Assembly (NCBI GenBank): GCA_023231475.1
Contig: JALJEE010000072.1
Span: 1 to 34,437 of the forward strand
DNA length: 34,437 bases
Origin: Seison nebaliae
Taxonomy: Eukaryota; Rotifera; Pararotatoria; Seisonacea; Seisonidae
Direction: 5' to 3'
Shown here: piece by piece, positions 1 through 9,374 of the stretch
How positions within the stretch are numbered: position 1 is the first letter of the stretch
Layout: every line of letters starts with the position of its first letter
Made by a program: the position numbers and the translations under genes
The notes under the pieces: generated by a model
Seen by the model: only the letters and a program-made list of their open reading frames with translations
What the model was told of the DNA's origin: nothing
Database searches by the model: none

Positions 1-488
1 TTGTCTTATCACGTTCCTGAAGCACTCAAGCATTTTATTGTAACGGGCAGGAACCTAATCTTAAATAACTCCTTTAAGGAGTTATCTTTTTTTCTTTTTA
101 ATTTACCCCGCGGGGATTTGCTATAAATAAAAAAAAAAAAAAGAAAAAAAAATTAAAAAAAAACAAGTTTTTATATATATAAAAGTTTTCACGATAAAGG
201 CGAATTACTAATTTTATTTATTATGAATTTATTTGAGATTATTATGCTATTATTAGGAATTATAATTTTTGATGGCAATCAGTTTTAGTTTTGAAGGTTA
301 TTTAACTATATGCTCCTAGTTTATTAATAACGTAATATAATGGGAAACCTATGAACATTAACGAGGAAAATAATGTCCGATTTTCCGATGTATAATATAA
401 ACTACAACTATTTTATATTTACACTAATAAATTATTAAATTTATTACTTAAAGCGCAAAAAGATTCAATTTTAGTAGATTTATTACAT
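1..488. other. Left-edge AT-rich stretch, no complete gene
   Basis: No gene is supported up to about position 480. It holds a 21-nt near-perfect palindrome at 65-85 followed by a T-rich run, a ten-base all-GC palindrome (CCCCGCGGGG) at 106-115, and an A-rich tract at about 126-172. Codons in frame with the gene at 489 stay open back to about 418, so an upstream exon of that gene may lie here, but I could not place its start. Confidence 0.5.
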
Positions 489-1231
489 ATGAGAAATTCC
501 GTGAGAAGACGTGTGATGAATGCATATGACAATTTCTCCAGAAGAATGAGAAGAGCCCGAAGTGAGATTAATTTATTTAAAATTCATTATTAACCTCCTG
601 ATAACAATTAGATACACTTAGTGGGCTACAAGAATCTATATTGCATAGTTAGGTTCAATTTAATGGGAAAATTTAATCTAAAAAATATTTAAAGCCTTGG
701 ACACTCAACCATCCAAGGTATCATCAACTGAAATTGATGCGAAAGAAATTGAAAAGGATTTTAAGGATTTGAAAATTAAAAATTCTATCAAAAGTTTCGA
801 ATTTTTCGACAGACTAACTTAATAAATAAAGCGATTAAACAGCTCCAACTGTCGACGAAAAGCAGAATGTTAGTTCTCTATCTTTTTTATTTAGGTCTTA
901 TCTATTTTATTTAGATGAATAATCAAGAAAATATTAAAACATCATCTCCAATGAAAAAGAAAGATTCAACTCGACGTCAAACTGTTTATTGGAATTTTTC
1001 TCATACAGGTCGGTTTAGAAACAAAGAAAATTCAAAAAACGATGAAGACAAAGAAGAAGAGTTAAAATCTCGTAAACGTCGAATTAATGGTATTTTGGAA
1101 TCAGCTCGAAGGAAATTTGGTGTTAAGGTTCTATTTAAATATTATAGTAATATATTTCGTTTTTAAATTAAAAAAAATTGTAGTATGCATTCAACAAGAA
1201 GGGAGAAGTGAGGACGGTACAAAATCTATAA
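489..1231 (+). CDS. Small basic, charged protein of unknown function, six exons
   Basis: I do not recognise this protein. The model is 489-561, 633-647, 695-793, 843-868, 915-1127 and 1184-1231, about 157 aa, closing in frame. The last four exons are best supported: their introns are 46-56 nt, begin GTT like nearly all introns in the window, and keep the frame. An acceptor (ttttatttag) abuts the ATG at 915, which argues that 915 is an internal exon edge and not the start. The first two exons are weaker, because that intron starts GTGAGA and is 71 nt. The protein is rich in Arg/Lys and acidic residues (RRMRRAR near the N-terminus, KSRKRR near residue 120). It has no signal peptide or membrane segment. 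The N-terminus may extend upstream of 489. Confidence 0.45.
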
Positions 1232-1510
1232 AAACACAAACATTTTATGAAACTACAATGGTAATCATGAGAGAATTGAAATAGTTTTTTGTGAAATTAA
1301 TTTACTATTACCAATTTATTTAGACACAACAAATGAAACATTAAATTAAATGAAGACATCGAGTAATATTCTAGTTAAAATTGCAGTTTTGCATTTTCAG
1401 CAACACTTTTATTTTTTTACCAATAAGTTACCCGAAATTTTTGTTGAGCTTATTAAGTAATCTAATTTTGATGGAGGAGGAACCGTTTAATTGTTGATTC
1501 AACATCATTT

Positions 1511-2400
1511 CTAGATGTTTGTATAACTAAATTTTAAAGAAAAAATTGTAGAGTTGTAGAATAAATTAAATTTATAACTTGGACTCGCAGTCATCTTTTT
1601 CAAATCAATTTTCTTTAAAATTTCTATAGTTTCCAAATTATCTGTGATTCCTTTACCAATTACGGAAATAAGTTCGTCATTGTTGTTATTTCCAACAAAT
1701 AAGGCAGCATTCACATTCTTTAAATCAAGAACGAATACGAATGAAATACTAAATGTTGATCCGTTTTTACTTTCCGGGAAACAATTTCCACTTGTTGCTT
1801 CTATTATACTGTTACTAATCGAAATTGCTAATGATATTTCAAGGTTTTTTTTATTTTCATTGCAACGTTGAATATCATCGAAAAATACGTGTATTGTTGT
1901 TTGCAGAATTCCAACATCTTTATTCATTTTCAGTGCACGTTTTTCACTTTCCCCAATTTCTTCAATTCTTTAGGAATCAAAATATTAAATAGAATAAATG
2001 TAAAATAATTACTTTGAAGTACTCTCTGTTATGTTGGGGAGAGTGGTAGTAATCGTTATGTTTGTAGTACTGGTGGTGGATACAGTTACAGTTGTTGAAG
2101 TAATTGTAGTTGTGGTAGGTTCCGTATCGCTATTAGGCATAGCTATTTTATTACAATTTTATTAACATCTGTTACTGGATATGTTAATTGAAAATATAAC
2201 TTGTAACAACTATTAGGGAGAGTCCGGAAATAATGCCAACTATTAGGACCACTGACAAAATTCCAATAATAATCGGATTGATCGCTGCCTTACGATTTTC
2301 ATTCTGATTATTTCCATGTCTAAAAAAATTAATATAATGTTAAATGTTAAAATTTAAACTTTTGAATATCTAAAAAGTTTGCCATTATTAGTTGGTGCAT
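1511..2400 (-). CDS. Type II single-pass membrane protein with Thr-rich stalk
   Basis: Unrecognised family. Four exons (2360-2400, 2201-2319, 2013-2142, 1511-1967) join in frame to 248 aa. A short hydrophilic N-terminus with an Arg-Lys pair is followed by one strong membrane helix at about residues 30-52 (ILSVVLIVGIISGLSL). The charge pattern favours a cytoplasmic N-terminus and an external C-terminus. Next comes a Ser/Thr-rich stalk at about 53-100 containing two NIT N-glycosylation sequons, which looks like a mucin-type linker, then a roughly 145-residue external domain with few Cys. The first two introns (40 and 58 nt) start GTT; the third (45 nt) starts GTAATT. The start at 2400 is the first ATG giving this topology, but a further upstream exon is possible. 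The role is probably at the cell surface, by inference from topology only. Confidence 0.6.
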
Positions 2401-3680
2401 TATACTATTTCTCACACACTTTTATATCAAATTTTTACAAGAGAATCTTAGTGTAGCTACTGAGATATTCATCAATAGTAGTAGATCATATGATTTATCT
2501 TAACTGAACAACCTTCATAATCATTTTGATTCAATTATTTATTCATCTCATTATTGAAGTTCCATCGACAATCTAAACAATTTTTAATTTTTTCTATTAA
2601 ATATTTCAAGTTCATATATTCCCTATTGTCTTATTATAATTGGTTTATTCAACCAGTAATTGTTTTAATTTAATGAGAAAAGATTTCTTCTCAAAAGAGA
2701 TAATTATTGCATTTTATTATATCACTCATAAAGATAACTCATTTTAGATAGATTTTATGATTCTTTTACTGATATAATACCAGTAATTATATTTATAATA
2801 TATTCAAAATATAAGATTAATATAATGAACATTTATTCTCTTATTACAACCACCTACCTAATTCATATGATTATGAATCATAAATTTTGTCAAGCCAAAT
2901 AACTCAGAAAATAAGTTAAACTCATCTAATTGCTCAATGGGTCTCACTTCACCAATAAAACATACTGAGTTTTGTTGAATAAGATATTTGGCCTTATTAA
3001 ATTGAGCTTCCAAAGATATAGAAACAAAAGAACTTTCAGTAGAATTTACGAATCCTTGCATAGTGAGAATCTTCGTTATTGAGTCTTTATTCAATAGACC
3101 TCTCTCTACAATATCTTTTTACTAGAGTTTATTATTATAGAGTTTATTCTATCCTACAAATATATAGCATGTGCCGAAAATAAGCAAATGAATAAGCCTG
3201 GCTCATATTTTGGTTTATCTGTTGTTTATTTTCCATTCCAAATGATGTCTAGGTTCGAGCCAAAGTATGAACCATGGATTGTATTCACCGTTCTATGATT
3301 AATTTAGAGGAAGATTTGAGCATAATCTGTAGGATATACAAAAATTCATACGCAACAGAAATACTCTGTAAGTATACACTTTCTTTTATACAGTTACATC
3401 AACACATTAAGGATAGTAGTAGCCTAGGTAAAAAAATTAACAATCTTCCACCTTAAATATATTGGACATATATTGGCATATTTCGGCGTAGCATGCACTA
3501 TTTTTTGTTCATATTATTCGAAAGAAATAATAAGAGCATTCGATGAAACTTTCAAATACAGGTTTTTAAAACATACTATTTCATATGAAACGAGACAAAC
3601 GAATTTTTTTTTAATTTTTTATTTCCTTTATCTTACAGGAATTCTTCCTATAAAAAAGATTTATTTTTATGCCTGTTACG
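2401..3680. other. Intergenic stretch with one doubtful minus-strand exon
   Basis: Mostly AT-rich sequence with no supported gene. The minus strand is open at about 2858-3115 with plausible amino-acid composition and an acceptor-like ctctag just upstream. However, it ends quickly after every splice I could draw, so it may be an isolated exon or a decayed gene copy. Plus-strand open frames at 3274-3456 and 3473-3739 have poor composition and no splice support. Confidence 0.4.
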
Positions 3681-5575
3681 TTACAACTTGTCATGCGTCT
3701 CAGCATATTTATAGGCACTCTTTATTATACGAGTTGTGATTGGAAAAATATTTGGAGCATCGGATGAATGATATTTTCGCTTACCTTTTGGAAATTTTTC
3801 CGATTCTCTGGTTTTCTTATGTTTTTTCTTCAATTTTCGTTGTTGCAAGTATCGTCTACGAAAGATATCTTCCAACTCCGGTAGTTTCTTAATAAGTTTC
3901 GGCAATTCAAATTTTTCCTCTTGTTTAACAATTTCATCATAATCCAAAGAAATTCTCTTTTGATCTTCCAATAAGTCTAAGGTAAATCGTCCTGGTGTTA
4001 TCACCTAATTAATTATTTTACATATAGAACATAAATTAATCATAATCCTAACAGTAAGAGGAAAACTTGCCACAGGTTGTATGTCAAATATTTTCCTTCT
4101 TAATGCACTAGGAACCTGAATAAGGCTTTGGTGATAACCGTAAGGATATACGCAAGAAAATGAAAGATGAGGGAACTCATCAAAAATTTCTTTAATTTTT
4201 GACACGACTTCGTCAGGAACGTTTCTTTCGAACATAGCCAATTGCTTAGTGCCAATCGTCTCCAATTTGCCAAGATTTTCGAAATATTGATTCAGTTGAT
4301 TATCAGACAACCTAAAACTTTTCCTTAAACCATTCAATAACTGATATTCCTGGGTTTCTTTAAACGTATGAAGCATTCTTAAATTTTTTGTCATGAAAAA
4401 AATTCGACCAATTGAATTCAATATATGCAGGAAATCAATACAACAAGCATAGTTAAAACAATAATAAGTTCTAGCATAAATATACCAGATCTCCAATTGT
4501 TTCGTAAAATATCTACTCAGTTTATATAGGATTGTATTGGACATAATATTCATTCCATAGTTAAGTAGAAATTCAGTTATTCTTCTTAACCAACCATAAA
4601 ATTTATCTGTATCATGATCTAAGATGATAGAAGACAAAAAGTAATAGAAGGAATTCGGTAATGACTGTCCCAGGTATTTGACATTTTGTTGATAATTTTG
4701 AATTAAATTATCTAAATCTCTAATATAATCAGGTTCATAAAAGTAAGAAGGGGAATATGAATCGAAATACTCGGATTCATAATCAGTTGACACAGTAGAG
4801 GTTGGTCGGGTTGAAGGTCTTGTAACTCGTATACTACGAGTGTACATAGTTACCTTACATCCAGTTGGTTTCATACCGCTATAAGCACTCATAGTTTCAT
4901 CGTTCATCGATAACGATGTTTTTAATGTAACCTTCTCGCTAACTTTTGGAACATCTTTCATCATATTACGAATGATCACAATAGCATCAGGCACATTTTG
5001 GCGAGGTTTACCTTAACGCGGATAAATTAAAATTGTTATTTCAAAAAATAAACTTTCTTCATTGACCAACACGTTTTCGTACCTTTTAATATTTTTGATC
5101 GATACGTCAGTTATTCGTGGATCATATTTGTTAACAAACAAACCCCATTTTTCTAAGCTTTGGTAATCGACTGTATTTGAACTATTTGCAATAACAGGAC
5201 AATCTTGTATTAGATAACATTTTTCATAGAAGGTTAAAACCGGTTATATCGTGCGCCCCCTGTAAAATCTTTATCTATTTCTAATACCGTCTTTTTCTTC
5301 AATTTATGTTTTTGTGTCAATCTTACTTTTATTTTATCTAATCTTGTTCGGAAATTCTGATTTAAACCGAGTGCTCGTCTTATTTTGGGTAAATATATAT
5401 TTTCATAATTTGGATATTTTTTTAGTTTCACGTAATGTTGTTCTTGTTTTGGAGGTAGAAGAAGGATTGGATTTTTCACAATATCTTCATCCTGAACCGG
5501 AACCAGATCTAATAGTTGGAATAAAAATACAACTGGTATATGTAGAATACAAAACAAACTTCTTATTGGATGCAT
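3681..5575 (-). CDS. Unrecognised, probably secreted or membrane-anchored 581-aa protein
   Basis: I do not recognise the family. Exons 5241-5575, 5054-5181, 4053-5011 and 3681-4004 join in frame to 581 aa; the introns (59, 42, 48 nt) all start GTT. Residues 1-25 are hydrophobic (LFCILHIPVVFLFQLLDLV) and look like a signal peptide or anchor. A Lys/Arg-rich stretch follows, then a Ser/Thr/Tyr segment near residue 200 (VTRPSTRPTSTVST). After that comes a helical, Tyr- and Phe-rich domain of about 230 residues with a CFNYACCIDF cluster. The C-terminus is very basic (RKLKKKHKKTRESEKFPKGKRK). A GTAAGC donor-like site lies in the last exon near 3782, so an alternative 3' end is possible. Nothing in the sequence shows an enzymatic motif. 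Confidence 0.6.
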
Positions 5576-6658
5576 TGTGATATAGAAAGATGTAAATGTA
5601 AACTAGAAATAAAGAATAAATTGAATTCAATTATGACTTTTATCAACAATTATATATATATAATTCTTTGTAACCATAAATTACTATTTTCTTCGTACTA
5701 AATAAATAATTTTTTCACTTATCTATTCAATAATTTTTTTTGCAGTGCTGAAATTTTATGTGTTTCTTCAGGATTTTTTTATCCAATTTAACCAGTTGAA
5801 CAATGTATTTTATTTTAATAGTAAATTATACGTAATTGTTCAAATATTTATTTCATTATATAATCAAATCTGGACCGCAATAAGAATGGAAAATACCATC
5901 GCTGGTAAGTCTCTTAGCTCATATACTGTATTAATATAATAATATACTACTAATAATAAAATACTAACTCTTATCAACTGATATCTCACGAAACGAAACG
6001 AATTAAACACAGTGCAAATTAAGTCATTAATTAGTTAGGCTTGTTCACTGAGGTTTTTTGCGAATTGCAGATAAAAGAAGTATCTGACCATTCAAACAAA
6101 GGTATAATTGACCCTAAGTAGATAATCTTGTCAAAGTTTGTTATAAAGTTGGAGGAAATGTTTCATAGTGTCATTAATTTACAGCGAATATTTACAAATG
6201 ATGTTAATAAAATATAGCTACATTACGGTTCATAAATTTTAAAGCGACAAAGCTTATGGGCGTAATTCATTTATAGCAATTGAGCAATTTTGTCGGAAAA
6301 AAAGTGTATTCAAAACACATATATTTGACTTTCTATAATTATTTGCTATCTTTAGCATCCTAATACTTTAACATCGTTTGCGCAGGATCGATCATAATCT
6401 TACTTTCGCAGTCACTACTTTTATCTATTTCCTATTCTCTATTGTCGACGCATCTTCCGCGTCCTAGACAACTTTTCGTCGTCAGGATTTTGCCCTTCGA
6501 CGTAAAAAAGAATTTTTTAACCATAACCCCGGAAACCCCATAACCACAATTCGGGATTCGGGAACAAAAAGCTTTGTCAATTGTTATCCTGAACAGTGAT
6601 ATGGAAAATTTATTATTCGGAACATATCATTTTTAAAACCACTGGATTAATAATTCCC
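5576..6658. other. Intergenic, no gene seen
   Basis: AT-rich sequence between two minus-strand genes. It should contain the promoter of the 581-aa gene. A plus-strand open frame at 5745-5939 has poor composition and no splice support. A less AT-rich patch lies at about 6380-6560. I see no RNA gene or repeat. Confidence 0.4.
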
Positions 6659-7098
6659 TTATTCTGAAGAACTTAGAAAACAGTGTCGATAGAAAAGTTT
6701 TTTGCAAAAACCTCGAACAATAACTGACCGTTTCTCCAGGATGATTGCCATTCCGTCAATAAGTTCTGATGAATTCCCAATAATTGGAGGAACCAATAAT
6801 GGTGGTTTGATATTTCGGATGAGAAGAGGAGATGAAGTACGTTGAGATGAAAAGTGACATTGCAATGCTGATTTTGGCTTCTTACTGTTATAATTTTGGT
6901 TCTTCTTCGTCTTGGGTAAAAGAGCGTTCGTATTGAAGAAATATCGTTGGCATCACGAGCTGGTGTAGCTGAAACGATATTGGATGTTGATTGATTGTTG
7001 ACGAGGTTCTCGGTTGTTCGCGATGGAAGGTGAGCTGATGGAACAGGAATGTCCCGTACAATGAGTGCCTCTTTTGGTCCTGGTCGACCGTCCTCCAA
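6659..7098 (-). CDS. Small uncertain two-exon gene
   Basis: Unrecognised. Three overlapping minus-strand frames are open here. One spliced reading is coherent: 6976-7098 joined to 6659-6910 across a 65-nt intron starting GTTTCA, giving 124 aa in frame. The product has a Pro/Ser-rich first half and a more hydrophobic middle (PPLLVPPIIG), and ends in a Cys- and basic-rich tail. There is no signal peptide. The start may lie further upstream, because an acceptor-like sequence precedes the ATG at 7098. The overlapping frame from 7151 is an alternative. Confidence is low without transcripts. Confidence 0.35.
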
Positions 7099-8697
7099 AA
7101 ATGTTGTAAATTTTTTCTTCGATACGACATAGTTTCGTCATTATTTACCAACTACCAAATATGCGCACAAAATGTACAAAAAAATTAACAGTTTTCTACA
7201 ACCAATTTGAATAGTTATCAGTTATTGATGATGCTGAAGATGGTAATATAAATTTTCATATCAACTAACCTTACATAATCCAAAAAGACCATTTTTGAAA
7301 AATGCGAATATTGAATTATTAAACGTTTATAATTTTTTTTAAACTTTCAGTACCTATTTTTCATGGTCAAACCGAATATTTTACTTAAAATAAAATTTTT
7401 TTCAAGTTTGCCCTCTTAAAAAGTAATTTCCAAAATAGAGAGAAATGAGGCTGGTTAATTAATCGATTATTTGAAGAGGAATTTAAAATTTATTTCTCTA
7501 AATAATTTTAATTTTAAAAAGAACTTGAACAGGGCTATCTAACGGTATGCTACTTCACACATATAATGCTATTTGAAGAAAGTTATGAGCATTTCACAAA
7601 AACTATAATTTTATCTTTTGAGAACAGATGTATATCTATCTATGTAATAGTCAACTGTTTTATGATAAGAATGGTCATTATCTAACTATGATAATTTTCA
7701 TAGAAAGCGTTCGCGCACGAAATGAGAACATTCGTTCGAATCGCATTGATAAGAACAATCTATTTCGTTCTCGTTCAACTAATTTTCAAAAACCAGACAT
7801 CACAATTATACTCGAGAACAGTCGATTTTTGTTCGTGTTCGTGTGAACAGCACTAGTTCACAGTGTTATTGAATTATTAACATGATATTAAAACCTTAAA
7901 TAAAGATACTAATATTGTTATTGTTTATTGAAAATTCTAATTTCCTTAATATGAATTTACTTCTAACAATAAGATTTTTACAGGTACTAAGGTACTCATA
8001 ATTAACATACTGTAAAACTAATAAACCTGAACAAACCTAATTATTTTTAGATAAATCATAAACTAAAAAACCGATTAAGTAAACAAAACTTTTGATGAAT
8101 CTTTTCAACAGTATTCGTTAAATATAGTATCGATAAGAAGAACCGATGAAATGAATAACATCCGGGACAGCGTCGAAACAGTAACTAGCTTATTGCCCTA
8201 TTTCTAAACAATAAGACTATTTGGATAATGAATTCTGTTCAATAATTTGTATCTTAAATCAAAGTGACATTCAAATAAATTAATCATTACATTCCTATTT
8301 CTTCATATCTGACGCATATAGATAGAAATATTTATTTTAATGACGTTCATCGTTGATAAGAATCGGTAATAGAGAATCATTTGATGATATATTATTTTTC
8401 ATTTTTCCTCTGAAATGATGAAAACGATCATTCTTCTTACTGAACAACAATTAACTTTCTTATCTTTTTTGTTCGAGGTCGTCACTTAATAAATAAACTT
8501 TCTTCACATCGAAGAGAAACTCCAACAATAAAACTTTTCAGATAACGGAACAGAAAGAAAGTCTATTTACGTAAACTTTCACCAGATCGCCTGGTACTCG
8601 TTGCGTGAAAATGGATTAGTGAATAGGAGAGACTAAGTGGAAAAGAATGAATCAAATAAATTTCAGGCTTTATCTGGAACCAAAATTCTAATGAGCA
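7099..8697. other. Intergenic, upstream region of CYBA
   Basis: There is no supported coding sequence in this 1.6-kb AT-rich region. A splice-acceptor sequence (aaatttcag) ends at 8666, 31 nt before the CYBA start codon. The CYBA mRNA therefore probably has a spliced leader: either an untranslated exon upstream in this region or a trans-spliced leader. A plus-strand frame at 7628-7846 has no support. Confidence 0.45.
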
Positions 8698-9210
8698 ATG
8701 AATGGAATGGGAATTTACGGAATTTTAGCCAATCAATTTGCATTGTTCGGTATGTTGCAGTTGGCAATCGGTTTTATCATTCAACTCTGTTTTTCCAATA
8801 AATTTTTTTCAATTTTTCATTTGATTATTGGCGTTATTATCTTCATTTTGGAATATTGTACGAGTGTAGTCGATGGGATTCCCAATTCATTCAACGAATA
8901 TCGTCAAAGATATTTGGAAAGATATTTTTATGAATATTTATGGAAGTACAATACATTCCTCCTATATCAAATAAAATATCGACCATTCATTTATTTAATT
9001 TTATCTGTTCCATTCTTCTTTTTCATCAGTGCTGCACTCGTTCCAGTCACACTTATCTTATCATCTGTCTTTTACTTCATCTCCACAATTCTTATGAATG
9101 AAACTTTCATTTCAAATTATCAACATCAATTAGATCGCAAATCCCAACAACAACAACAACAGTATATTATATCTACTCCATCGAAAGCTCCGGAAAGGAT
9201 AATCATTTAA
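8698..9210 (+). CDS. CYBA: p22phox-like protein (cytochrome b-245 light chain)
   Basis: p22phox is the small membrane partner that stabilises NOX1-4 type NADPH oxidases and docks their cytosolic activators. The 170-aa product (vertebrate p22phox is 195 aa) matches the family along its length. It has an N-terminal block with ILANQFAL, corresponding to WAMWANEQAL in human. It has a second helix ending FILEY, as in human VCLLEY, and a third block RPFIYLILSVP matching RAVLHLLLSVP. A last hydrophobic helix completes the set, giving four hydrophobic segments. From memory of the human sequence, His94 is Tyr here. The tail is short with a polyglutamine run (CAA repeat) and lacks the proline-rich p47phox-binding segment of vertebrates. 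It is a single coding exon, with XPR1 starting 164 nt after its stop. No oxidase gene lies in the window. A wrong family assignment is possible, since the match is to short hydrophobic blocks. Confidence 0.78.
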   Translation: MNGMGIYGILANQFALFGMLQLAIGFIIQLCFSNKFFSIFHLIIGVIIFILEYCTSVVDGIPNSFNEYRQRYLERYFYEYLWKYNTFLLYQIKYRPFIYLILSVPFFFFISAALVPVTLILSSVFYFISTILMNETFISNYQHQLDRKSQQQQQQYIISTPSKAPERIII

Positions 9211-9374
9211 GTGAATTGCAAACTGAAATTTTTTTACGTAAATTTCTCATACATTTATTTTCGTAATTCAATTGAAAAATTCTTTACATTTTATTTTATA
9301 TATTAGATTCGTCTCCGATTTCTTACATTTTAGTTGTAGGGAAATTTGTATATGGAAATAGATTGAGAAGAACT

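Noticed and set aside
65-100. Hairpin plus T-run resembling a bacterial intrinsic terminator
   Set aside because: The surrounding genes are intron-rich animal genes with no sign of bacterial DNA, and the match is short.
2858-3115. Minus-strand open exon-like frame
   Set aside because: Plausible composition, but every splice I tried runs into a stop within a few codons and no start or upstream exon could be joined.
3473-3739. Plus-strand open frame
   Set aside because: Low-complexity, Phe/Tyr-rich translation of AT-rich DNA; its end overlaps the 3' end of the better supported minus-strand gene.
6888-7151. Alternative minus-strand frame over the small gene
   Set aside because: Overlaps the spliced model and has poorer composition. 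I kept the spliced reading at low confidence, so this frame is not fully excluded.
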